Positions 6,771-13,926 of a stretch of DNA of 19,991 bases are shown here, piece after piece. Numbering within the stretch: position 1 is the first letter of the stretch; every line of letters starts with the position of its first letter. Source of the stretch: Brevibacillus sp. (GTDB lineage Bacteria; Bacillota; Bacilli; Brevibacillales; Brevibacillaceae); contig JARDZO010000074.1 in NCBI GenBank assembly GCA_029240815.1, positions 1 to 19,991 of the forward strand. The letters are read 5' to 3'. The translations under genes were made by a program, and so were the position numbers. The notes beneath the pieces were generated by a model. It saw only the letters and a list, made by a program, of their open reading frames with translations, was not told where the DNA came from and did no database searches.

Positions 6771-7793
6771 ATGAGCCAAACGGTGAATCGTATGAAGAAA
6801 TTCCTGAATGATCCCGAAAACGTAGTAGATGAGATGCTCCAAGGGTTGCTCCTCGCTCACCCGGAACAGCTGAAGAGTGTGCGCAGTGACAATCGGGCAC
6901 TGATGAGGGCGGATGGTCCTGTTACTGGCAAAGTTGCGATTGCGACAGGGGGAGGATCTGGGCATTTACCGCTGTTCCTCGGTTATGTCGGACAAGGAAT
7001 GCTGGACGGCGTGGCTGTCGGAAACATCTTTGCATCCCCGAGTGCGAGACAGATGCTGGATGTGACTCGTGCGATACACGGTGATGCTGGTGTTTTGTAC
7101 ATATACGGCAATTATGGCGGAGACGTCATGAACTTTGATATGGCGGCTGAACTCGCCGGGGAAGAGGATATTCGGGTAGAGACGGTCGTAGCTACCGATG
7201 ACGTGGCTTCCATGCCAAAAGGAAGCGAAGCCGGACGACGCGGCGTTGCAGGGATGTTCTACCTGTACAAGCTTGCGGGAGCAAAAGCGGAGCAGATGGC
7301 TACTCTCGATGAAGTCAAGCGAGTCGCTGAAAAGGCGAATATCAACGTACGTACCATGGGTGTGGCTCTTACTCCGTGTATCCTCCCAGCGGTTGGGCAT
7401 CCGACGTTTACGATCGGAGACGGAGAGATGGAAATTGGAATGGGCATCCACGGGGAGCCTGGCATTCATCGTGGAACGATCGAGACTGCCGAAGAAGTGG
7501 CGAGGACCTTGGTATCCACGATTCTGCAAGACATGCCGATTGAAGAAGGTCAGGACGTCTCGGTTTTGATTAATGGCTTAGGTGCGACACCATTGGAAGA
7601 GCTATATGTCGTGTATCGTTCGGTGCACCAGCTTCTTGCTGAGAAGGGGATTCGCGTCTACAGACCTTATATTGGAGAGTTTGCGACTTCCATGGAAATG
7701 GCCGGATTGTCCGTCTCTATTTTAAAGCTGGATGATGAGCTGCGTGAATTGCTCGATGTCCCCTTCCATACACCGTTCCAAGTGCAGAAATAA
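6771..7793 (+). CDS. dhaK: DhaK-like dihydroxyacetone (ketose) kinase subunit
   Basis: The 340-residue protein matches the DhaK substrate-binding subunit (356 in E. coli). Key elements are TGGGSGH (59-65) with His65, GYVGQGM (71-77), NYGGDVMNF (114-122) with Asp118, AGRRGVAG (154-161), and MGIHGEPGIHRG (224-235) with His227. His227 corresponds to the histidine that binds the substrate carbonyl covalently. The C-terminus keeps GLGATPLEELY and SMEMAGLSVSILKLDDE. After GSGH the usual E-P is L-P, so substrate preference may differ from dihydroxyacetone. GGAGGGG at 6759-6765 supports ATG 6771; an upstream GTG at 6711 overlaps operator O3 and lacks a good ribosome site. It is the first gene of a dhaK-dhaL-aldolase operon. 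DHA itself is not proven as substrate; erythrulose-type kinases are close alternatives. Confidence 0.85.
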   Translation: MSQTVNRMKKFLNDPENVVDEMLQGLLLAHPEQLKSVRSDNRALMRADGPVTGKVAIATGGGSGHLPLFLGYVGQGMLDGVAVGNIFASPSARQMLDVTRAIHGDAGVLYIYGNYGGDVMNFDMAAELAGEEDIRVETVVATDDVASMPKGSEAGRRGVAGMFYLYKLAGAKAEQMATLDEVKRVAEKANINVRTMGVALTPCILPAVGHPTFTIGDGEMEIGMGIHGEPGIHRGTIETAEEVARTLVSTILQDMPIEEGQDVSVLINGLGATPLEELYVVYRSVHQLLAEKGIRVYRPYIGEFATSMEMAGLSVSILKLDDELRELLDVPFHTPFQVQK

Positions 7794-7814
7794 AAGGAGA
7801 AGGGAGAGAATGGC

Positions 7815-8471
7815 GTGAGAGAGGCACTCGTGTTTGAGGATGTTCAGGCAATCTTGCAAGAAGTCGGCAAAATCATGGATGAAAACAAAGACTTCCTGTG
7901 TAAGCTGGATGGTGCTTTAGGGGATGGCGATATTGGGCTGACGATGTCAAACGGATTGCGTGCGGTCAATGATCACCTGCGTGCGCAAGCTCAGAGTGAT
8001 ATTGGAAAGGCATTGATGGGCAGTGCGCTGGAGATGGGAGAAGTCGTCGCCTCTACGATGGGAACCTTGATGTCATCTGCATTGCTCCGAGCAGGCAAAG
8101 CCATTCAGGGAAAAACGGAGCTTTCATCTGCTGAGGTCATCGTTCTTTTTCAGGCAATGGTTCAAGGATTGAAGGAACGAGGCAAAGCGAATGTCGGGGA
8201 TAAAACGATTCTGGATTCATTGGTTCCAGCAGTCGAAGCGATGGACGCGGCACTGAGCGAGGGCAGGTCCCTGGAGCAAATCATGTCGGCTGCCACTGAA
8301 GCAGCAGAAAATGGCGCCAGGCAGACCATCGAGATGCAATCGCGACACGGCAGAGCAGGGAGGTACCTGGAGCGTTCTATTGGCCACCAGGACCCCGGAG
8401 CGACTGTGGGAGCTCTGTTTGTCAAAGGATTTTCTGCTGGTGTCACTGCCCGATTGAGCAGAGCGGATTAG
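7815..8471 (+). CDS. dhaL: DhaL-like nucleotide-binding kinase subunit
   Basis: The 218-residue, probably all-helical protein corresponds to DhaL (about 210 residues), the ADP/ATP-binding partner of DhaK. The magnesium-binding aspartates are at 32, 37 and 39 in LDGALGDGDIGLTM; E. coli has H where this has I40. GDKTILDSLVPA (128-139) and the C-terminal GRAGRYLERSIGHQDPGA (179-196) are strongly conserved. The glycine-rich GGASG loop is replaced by TMGTLMSSAL (81-90), so the phosphate-loop region is divergent. It starts at GTG 7815, 21 bases after dhaK, with GGGAGA at 7802-7807 as ribosome site; a nearby ATG at 7810 hits a stop after two codons. No DhaM (PTS phosphodonor) gene follows, so the phosphate donor, ATP or a distant DhaM, is open. 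Confidence 0.83.
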   Translation: MREALVFEDVQAILQEVGKIMDENKDFLCKLDGALGDGDIGLTMSNGLRAVNDHLRAQAQSDIGKALMGSALEMGEVVASTMGTLMSSALLRAGKAIQGKTELSSAEVIVLFQAMVQGLKERGKANVGDKTILDSLVPAVEAMDAALSEGRSLEQIMSAATEAAENGARQTIEMQSRHGRAGRYLERSIGHQDPGATVGALFVKGFSAGVTARLSRAD

Positions 8472-8523
8472 GTAGCCTGAAGTGAAGGAAGAGAGAAATG
8501 GTCAAAGACGAGGAGATGGCGAG

Positions 8524-9438
8524 ATGAAGCATTTATACGGTGTAACAACAGCGATGGTAACCCCGTTCGGTAAGGACGGACAGGTCGATCATGACCAGAT
8601 GAGAAACTTGACAGAGTTCTTGATTTCCAAGGGTGTTCACTGTCTCTACCCATTGGGAACAACGGGAGAAATGCTCCGTTTGTCGGTACAGGAGCGGAAA
8701 GAGGTAGCGGAAACCGTCGTGAAAGCGGCAGCGAATCGAGCGACGGTATTCATCCACGTCGGTGCCATGAATCAAGAAGATACGATTGCATTGGCTAGAC
8801 ACGCTCACGAAGCAGGTGCAGATGGTGTTGGGGTGGTAACGCCCGTGTTCTTTGGAGCAACGGATAAAGAATTGGAAGAGTATTTTGTAGCAGTAGCGTC
8901 TAGTGTCCCAGCTGATTTTCCCGTATATCTCTACAATATCCCGCAGTGTGCCGCGAACGATCTGAAGGGCGATGTGGTTCAAAGAATCGCGAACCGCTGC
9001 AAAAATGTGATCGGGATTAAGTACAGCTACCCAGATATGTTGAGAACAAACGAGTATCTCGCGGTGAATCAGGGAACGTTTTCCGTATCACATGGGACGG
9101 ACCGCCTGTTTTTGGCTGGGTTGGCTATGGGCTGTGAAGGGACCGTATCCGGTGTTTCCTGCGTTTATCCTGAGCCGTTCGTAGCGCTCTATCAGGCGTT
9201 TTTAAATAATGACCTAGAAAAGGCGAGAAAGCTGCAGCGGATCGCGATCCACTATTGTGAGACGTTAAAAAACGGCAGCAACATGGCGTATTTCAAAGCA
9301 GCTCTGCGGATGAGAGGGGTCGAGGTAGGTCGCATGCGAGAACCTCAGCTGGATCTGACCCAAGAGGAGAGAGAGGCTCTGCAAGCGCGTCTGCAAGAAC
9401 TTGCTGAAATGGCAAAAGAAGTCGTACACCAGTCGTAG
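8524..9438 (+). CDS. DapA-superfamily aldolase/dehydratase (not dihydrodipicolinate synthase)
   Basis: This is a 304-residue class I aldolase of the DHDPS/N-acetylneuraminate lyase family. The pyruvate/keto-acid motif GTTGE is at 45-49. The catalytic tyrosine is Tyr137 in YLYNIPQ, and the Schiff-base lysine is Lys166 in GIKYS. True DapA enzymes carry an arginine after the NVPSR-type loop to bind aspartate semialdehyde. Here the sequence is NIPQCA, so that arginine is missing and a lysine-biosynthesis role is unlikely. Related enzymes cleave or dehydrate 2-keto-3-deoxy sugar acids or 4-hydroxy-2-oxo acids. AGGAG at 8511-8515 lies eight bases before ATG 8524. It follows dhaL by 52 bases and is probably co-transcribed. 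The product may feed the DhaKL kinase. The precise reaction is unknown. Confidence 0.8.
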   Translation: MKHLYGVTTAMVTPFGKDGQVDHDQMRNLTEFLISKGVHCLYPLGTTGEMLRLSVQERKEVAETVVKAAANRATVFIHVGAMNQEDTIALARHAHEAGADGVGVVTPVFFGATDKELEEYFVAVASSVPADFPVYLYNIPQCAANDLKGDVVQRIANRCKNVIGIKYSYPDMLRTNEYLAVNQGTFSVSHGTDRLFLAGLAMGCEGTVSGVSCVYPEPFVALYQAFLNNDLEKARKLQRIAIHYCETLKNGSNMAYFKAALRMRGVEVGRMREPQLDLTQEEREALQARLQELAEMAKEVVHQS

Positions 9439-9548
9439 ACCGGTAGCAACACAGAAGCGATAGTACCGCCTCTATCCGTTAGGAATCGATGACGCTGCTG
9501 CTCCCCTCCTTTGGAACGGATCGTTGTATTTCCGATTCCAACAGCGAA

Positions 9549-9557
9549 TGCTATAAT
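9549..9557 (+). promoter_or_regulatory. extended -10 promoter of the lacI-type gene
   Basis: TGCTATAAT gives a perfect -10 (9552-9557) with the TGN extension, which can make up for a poor -35. The hexamer TTTCCG lies 17 bp upstream. The operator at 9563-9574 covers the expected start site. Confidence 0.65.
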
Positions 9558-9562
9558 GTCGG

Positions 9563-9574
9563 TGAAACGTTTTA
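9563..9574. promoter_or_regulatory. LacI-family operator O4 (autoregulatory)
   Basis: TGAAACGTTTTA matches the dhaK-upstream operators at 11 of 12 positions. It sits six bases after the -10 box of the regulator gene and 20 bases before its ATG. The placement predicts negative autoregulation and ties the regulator to the three upstream operators. Confidence 0.72.
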
Positions 9575-9593
9575 CTATGTTTTGGAGGTATCG

Positions 9594-10610
9594 ATGAAAA
9601 AAGTCACGATTAAAGACGTAGCAAAACATGCCGGCGTATCGATTGGTACTGTTTCAAAAGTGTTAAATGACAAAGGATATGTGAGCAGCGGGATCTACAA
9701 GAGAGTAACCGACACGATTCAGGAACTGAATTATCAGGTCAATGCCAACGCCCGAAGCCTGAAAGCATCCAAGACGAACAAGGTCGGGGTCATCGTTCAG
9801 GACATTTCCAATCCGTATATGATGTCGATCGCCAAAACCATCGAGGACAAGATCCGTCCCAGCCAGTACCACATGCTGGTCATGAGCCACAATGAAGATC
9901 CCAAGACCGAGCGCGAGCTGCTTCAGCTGATTCTGGAACAGCGGGTGGATGGACTGGTCCTGGTCCCGACGAGCGGTAATGCGGACATGATTCAGAAAGT
10001 TCTGGATCACAATATTCCTGTCATTCTGGTGGATCGCAAGGTAGAAGGCATCACGACGGACTACATTGTCGATGACAACTACTACGGATCCTATGAATCC
10101 ATCGCTTACCTGCACTCGTTAGGACATAGAAGGATCGGAGTCATTTATGGAACCACCAACATCTCGATCGGAAAAGAACGTTACGAGGGTGCTGTAAATG
10201 CGCTCAGGCACTTTGGGTGTTCCGATGACGAGGCATTGTTGGTCTCGGGGAAATTCAAAGTGGAGGATGCGTACAAAGCAACCATTGAGCTGTTGTTCTT
10301 GCCTGACCCACCGACCGCCATCTATTGCTGCAACAACACGATGACAGTAGGGATGCTAAAAGCGATTCAGGAACAAGCCTGGCGCTTTCCCGAGGATATT
10401 TCCATCATTTCCTACGGTGATTTGAGTCAGTGGGAGTTGATTCAACCACCTCTGACGCTGATGACACAGCCGCTCAAAAGAATCGGGGTAGAGGCTGCGA
10501 TTATCCTCAAAAATCGTCTAACGATGGAAGAGCCGTTTCCTCCCAAGCAAATTGTGATTAAACCAGAGCTATTGGTACGTGCGTCCTGTGCCAGAAGATC
10601 GGAAGGATAA
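9594..10610 (+). CDS. LacI/GalR-family transcriptional regulator
   Basis: The 338-residue protein has an N-terminal LacI helix-turn-helix, TIKDVAKHAGVSIGTVSKVLND (5-26), followed by the hinge region (about 44-60, ANARSLKASKT). A periplasmic-binding-protein-like effector domain then begins at VGVIVQDISNPYM. Typical features include QRVDGLVLVP, NIPVILVDR, LGHRRIGVI and the C-terminal PPLTLMTQPL. GGAGG at 9584-9588 fixes the ATG at 9594; in-frame codons further upstream lie within the promoter and operator. It sits between the aldolase gene and the transport genes. The repeated palindrome upstream of dhaK and on its own promoter is its likely binding site. The effector is probably a pathway intermediate but is not readable from sequence. 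Confidence 0.9.
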   Translation: MKKVTIKDVAKHAGVSIGTVSKVLNDKGYVSSGIYKRVTDTIQELNYQVNANARSLKASKTNKVGVIVQDISNPYMMSIAKTIEDKIRPSQYHMLVMSHNEDPKTERELLQLILEQRVDGLVLVPTSGNADMIQKVLDHNIPVILVDRKVEGITTDYIVDDNYYGSYESIAYLHSLGHRRIGVIYGTTNISIGKERYEGAVNALRHFGCSDDEALLVSGKFKVEDAYKATIELLFLPDPPTAIYCCNNTMTVGMLKAIQEQAWRFPEDISIISYGDLSQWELIQPPLTLMTQPLKRIGVEAAIILKNRLTMEEPFPPKQIVIKPELLVRASCARRSEG

Positions 10611-10670
10611 AGAGGGAAGTCACATCCGTACGCGAATCGCGTCAATTGGCGAGCGAGATGCCGCGAACTT

Positions 10671-10684
10671 TGAAAGCGTTTTCA
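10671..10684. promoter_or_regulatory. cre box (CcpA site) upstream of tctB
   Basis: TGAAAGCGTTTTCA fits TGWAANCGNTNWCA at every position. It lies 41 bp before the tctB start, after the lacI-type gene. CcpA could repress a tct promoter here or block read-through from lacI. A 13-bp perfect palindrome, ACGCGA-A-TCGCGT, lies just upstream at 10630-10642. Confidence 0.7.
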
Positions 10685-10724
10685 TATACGAAAAGCAGAC
10701 GTATCCCATTAAGGATGTGGTTTG

Positions 10725-11180
10725 ATGAAAAGGCAAAATGCAGGAGTCTGGGTCGGGGGTATCGTGGTTCTTTTTGCCTTGGTAATTTTTGTCCAATCGT
10801 TCTCGCTGAAGTACTATACCAAATTTGGTCCGGGACCCGGGTTGTTTCCCATTTGGCTGAGTGGAATTCTCCTGCTGATCGGCGGTGCCTACATCTGGCA
10901 TTCCCTGAAAAAAGAAGTGATCACCTGGGCCGATATTTTACCGAAAGGACGGGAAATGGGGAATGTACTGTCCGTCATCCTGGCCGTTGTCATCTTTATG
11001 GTCATTGTCAATGTGACGGGTTTTATTATCGCGAGTACGGTTCTCCTCTTCATTCTTTTGCGCCGTGAGTACAAATGGTACACAGGCTTAGGAATTTCTT
11101 CTGGGGTCTCGATCGTGCTGTTTCTCGTTTTTAAATCATTTTTTACGATTCCGCTGCCCGTTAACATGTTCGGCTGGTAA
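10725..11180 (+). CDS. tctB: tripartite tricarboxylate transporter small membrane subunit TctB
   Basis: The 151-residue protein has about four membrane segments (about 9-27, 42-60, 79-113 in two passes, 120-140). The TctB hallmark FGPGPGLFP is at about 34-42, just before the second segment. It is the small integral subunit of the TctABC secondary transporter that works with TctA and the binding protein TctC. The start at ATG 10725 uses a modest AAGGATG ribosome site. A TTG directly before it is in frame but not preferred. It begins 114 bases after the regulator gene, behind a cre box, and is followed 11 bases later by tctA. Confidence 0.85.
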   Translation: MKRQNAGVWVGGIVVLFALVIFVQSFSLKYYTKFGPGPGLFPIWLSGILLLIGGAYIWHSLKKEVITWADILPKGREMGNVLSVILAVVIFMVIVNVTGFIIASTVLLFILLRREYKWYTGLGISSGVSIVLFLVFKSFFTIPLPVNMFGW

Positions 11181-11191
11181 GGAGGGGGAAG

Positions 11192-12697
11192 ATGGAAGCA
11201 TTCGAACAATTGATTGGTGGATTTGAGACAGCCTTCACCTGGTGGAATCTATTGTACTGCCTGATCGGTGTTACGGTTGGGATGCTGGTAGGGGTTCTTC
11301 CCGGACTTGGTCCAACCACAGGGACAGCTCTCTTGATTCCCATGACCTTTGGGATGGAGCCTGTATCGGCCATCATCATGCTATCGGGGATTTACTACGG
11401 CTCCATGTACGGGGGAACGATCACTTCTGTCTTGATCAATACACCAGGTGAAGCAGCATCCGTTATTACTTGTCTGGATGGCCATCCGCTGGCAAAACAG
11501 GGAAGAGCAGGTGTCGCCTTGGGGGTGGCTGGGATCGGTTCCTTTATCGGAGGGACGATATCGATTATCGGTCTGGCCTTTATCGGTCCTGCATTAGCGG
11601 AATTGGCGCTCAAGTTTGGACCTCCTGAATTTTTTGCTCTCATGGTCTTCGGTTTGATCATGGTGATCGGTCTGATGGGCAGATCCTTGATTCGTGGCCT
11701 GATCGCTGCGTTTATTGGCTTGATTCTGTCCCTGATTGGAATGGACCCAGTCTCGGGTGCTGTCCGTTTTACGTTTGGTGAGGCGCACTTGATGAATGGT
11801 TTGGATCTGGTTACGGTGGCCATGGGCTTATTCGGTCTCTCAGAAATCTTGTTCGGAATGGAAAATCTGCAAAAGTTGGACAAGCCAGCGAAAGTAAAAG
11901 GTCTCCTGCCGCGCAAGGAAGAGTGGAGACCGACGCTCAATGCTATCGGACGAGGGACGGGCTTGGGATTTTTCGTCGGTCTAATCCCTGGCTCGAACTC
12001 GGTAATTCCCGCGATTCTTTCCTACACCTTGGAGAAAAAGATTGCCAAGGATCCTTCCCGCTTTGGGAAAGGTGCCATAGAAGGGGTGGCAGGCCCGGAG
12101 ACAGCGAACAACTCGTACTGCGGGGCAGCGTTAATTCCTTTGTTTACATTAGGAATACCTAGTTCACCTACGATCGCGATCATCCTAGGGGCATTCATCA
12201 TGCATGGACTGACTCCTGGACCGACTCTCTTTCAAAACAACCCTGATTTCGTCTGGGCGATCATCGCGAGTATGTTTATCGGTAATCTCATCCTATTAAT
12301 CATGAATCTTCCGATGGCAGGTATGTGGGCCAAGATTGCAGCGGTACCTCCCAAATTGCTGTACCCACTCATTCTCATCATCTCCATCATCGGAGCTTAT
12401 ACGGTCAGCAACAGTTTGTGGGACGTTGGCGTCATGTTTGTGTTTGGGATCGCGGGATACATGATGAAAAAGCTGGATATCCCGATGGCGCCGATCGTCT
12501 TGACCTTTGTCCTGAGCAAATTGATGGAAAACTCCTTGCTGCAGTCGATCAAAATGCTTGACGGTAACGTGCTGTATTTGTTTGCACGACCGATCTCCGG
12601 TACGTTGCTCGTGCTGTCCCTGATCGTTCTCTTCTTTAGTGTCATTGCGGAAGTGAAGAAAAAGAAAGCGGGATTTGCGGGAGATGTAGAGATGTAG
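11192..12697 (+). CDS. tctA: tripartite tricarboxylate transporter large membrane subunit TctA
   Basis: The 501-residue protein has about ten to twelve transmembrane segments, the usual TctA length. Signatures include VGVLPGLGPTTGTALLIP near 33-50, SGIYYGSMYGGTITSVLINTPGEAAS near 65-90 and, in the second half, GLIPGSNSVIPA and GPETANNSYCGAALIPLFTLGIPSSPT. These two related halves are the internal repeat of the family. It is the proton- or sodium-coupled channel that moves organic acids delivered by TctC. The ribosome site GGAGGGGG (11181-11188) follows the tctB stop directly, so the two are translationally close. The substrate is set mainly by TctC and remains unknown. Confidence 0.92.
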   Translation: MEAFEQLIGGFETAFTWWNLLYCLIGVTVGMLVGVLPGLGPTTGTALLIPMTFGMEPVSAIIMLSGIYYGSMYGGTITSVLINTPGEAASVITCLDGHPLAKQGRAGVALGVAGIGSFIGGTISIIGLAFIGPALAELALKFGPPEFFALMVFGLIMVIGLMGRSLIRGLIAAFIGLILSLIGMDPVSGAVRFTFGEAHLMNGLDLVTVAMGLFGLSEILFGMENLQKLDKPAKVKGLLPRKEEWRPTLNAIGRGTGLGFFVGLIPGSNSVIPAILSYTLEKKIAKDPSRFGKGAIEGVAGPETANNSYCGAALIPLFTLGIPSSPTIAIILGAFIMHGLTPGPTLFQNNPDFVWAIIASMFIGNLILLIMNLPMAGMWAKIAAVPPKLLYPLILIISIIGAYTVSNSLWDVGVMFVFGIAGYMMKKLDIPMAPIVLTFVLSKLMENSLLQSIKMLDGNVLYLFARPISGTLLVLSLIVLFFSVIAEVKKKKAGFAGDVEM

Positions 12698-12700
12698 TCC

Positions 12701-12735
12701 CGTGGTACAGGCTTGCTCTTTACTGCTGTACCATG
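12701..12735 (+). other. stem-loop between tctA and tctC
   Basis: TGGTACAG (12703-12710) pairs exactly with CTGTACCA (12726-12733) and the stem extends by a wobble and a C-G pair. The loop is 15 bases. No T-run follows, so it is probably not a terminator. A stem here could protect or process the mRNA so that the binding protein is made in excess over the membrane subunits, as in many transport operons. Confidence 0.5.
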
Positions 12736-12775
12736 TCAATGCAAATATAAAACAAGCCAATAGGAGGGTCATCGG

Positions 12776-13765
12776 ATGAAGAAAATCACATGGGGTCTGA
12801 TCGGGTTGTCTTTAGCATTCGTGGTAGGTTGTAGCTCACAGGGTGGACAGGCTGGTGGACAATCTGGACAGGCAGAGGGAAAAAAGTACCCTGAGAAAGA
12901 AATCACCCTCGTCGTTCCTTACGCACCAGGGGGAGCATCTGACAGCACAGCCCGCATCATTGCCAAGAACATGGAAGAAAAGCTAAAAGTACCGATCGTC
13001 ACCGTGAATAAAACGGGAGGTACAGGGGGCGTGGGCATGTCTTTTGTCCAGAGCAGCCCAAATGACGGATACACATTTGGATACGTACCTGTCGAGATGA
13101 CCATGCACAAAGCGCTTGGACTATCGGAGCTGGAGCCTAACAAATTCGACCTCCTCGGCCAAGCGACGATGATCCCCGCAGCCATTACGGTCCCTGCTGA
13201 CGCTCCTTACAACACCATAGAAGAATTCGTGGAGTACGCCAAACAAAATCAAGGGAAGATCAAGGTGGGCAATTCCGGCGTAGGATCCATTTGGCATATC
13301 GCTTCTACCGCTTTTGCGAACAAAGCCAATGTGCAGTTTACCGATATTCCGTTTGATGGCGCTGCTCCAGCAGTGACAGCATTGATGGGGAACCACGTCG
13401 ATGCGGTAGCAGTCAGTCTGGGAGAAGTGAAAAGCGGCGTGGAAGCAAAGAAACTGAAGGTGCTGGCTGTGATGAGCGCAGAACGCGACAAAAACTTTCC
13501 GGATATCCCTACTTTGAAGGAAAAGGGATTTGATGTGGAAGTAGTTGGGTGGGGCGGATTTGTCCTGCCGAAGGGTACATCGGCCGAATTTAAGAAAGTG
13601 CTGGCGGATGCCTTGAAGGAAGCAGTCGAGTCTGAAGATTTCAAGAAGTTCGCGAGCGAGCGCGGTATGTCTGCTGTGTATAAATCACCGGAAGACTTTA
13701 CGACTTTCGCGGAACAGCAATTCAATTTTTTCTCCGACTTTATCCCGACGTTGGATCTGAAATAA
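12776..13765 (+). CDS. tctC: TctC-family substrate-binding lipoprotein
   Basis: The 329-residue protein has a lipoprotein signal with lipobox VVGC, giving Cys19 as the lipidated residue. A Gly/Gln-rich linker (GGQAGGQSGQ) follows, as expected for a membrane-anchored binding protein in a Gram-positive cell. The mature domain is of the Bug/TctC type: ITLVVPYAPGGASDSTARIIA, then VNKTGGTGGVGM and GNSGVGSIWHIAS, ending in the usual C-terminal helices. It captures the organic acid outside the membrane and passes it to TctAB. AGGAGG at 12762-12767 is eight bases before the ATG. It is the last gene of the tctBAC set and is closed by a terminator. The ligand cannot be deduced; Bug-type proteins bind many carboxylates. 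Confidence 0.92.
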   Translation: MKKITWGLIGLSLAFVVGCSSQGGQAGGQSGQAEGKKYPEKEITLVVPYAPGGASDSTARIIAKNMEEKLKVPIVTVNKTGGTGGVGMSFVQSSPNDGYTFGYVPVEMTMHKALGLSELEPNKFDLLGQATMIPAAITVPADAPYNTIEEFVEYAKQNQGKIKVGNSGVGSIWHIASTAFANKANVQFTDIPFDGAAPAVTALMGNHVDAVAVSLGEVKSGVEAKKLKVLAVMSAERDKNFPDIPTLKEKGFDVEVVGWGGFVLPKGTSAEFKKVLADALKEAVESEDFKKFASERGMSAVYKSPEDFTTFAEQQFNFFSDFIPTLDLK

Positions 13766-13773
13766 AAGGAAGT

Positions 13774-13806
13774 ATGAAACCCTTGGAGTAATTCCAAGGG
13801 TTTTCA
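13774..13806 (+). terminator. Rho-independent terminator after tctC
   Basis: TGAAACCCTTGGA (13774-13786) pairs with TCCAAGGGTTTTCA (13793-13806) with one unpaired base and a short loop. The T tract is only four long, so termination may be partial. The structure is nearly symmetric. Confidence 0.75.
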
Positions 13807-13926
13807 TCATGGACGGCCCGCAGATTTCAAAATAAAGTGGAACAAGAACAGGAGATTGGTACCAAATCTAAAATAAGATAGGAGTTGCCTAAGAGATCAT
13901 CTTGAGATTGATAGGAGGAAATTTAC

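Noticed and set aside
13856..13865. TTGGTACCAA palindrome upstream of the LRR gene
   Set aside because: Ten bases only, single occurrence in the regulatory regions read, and no further support.
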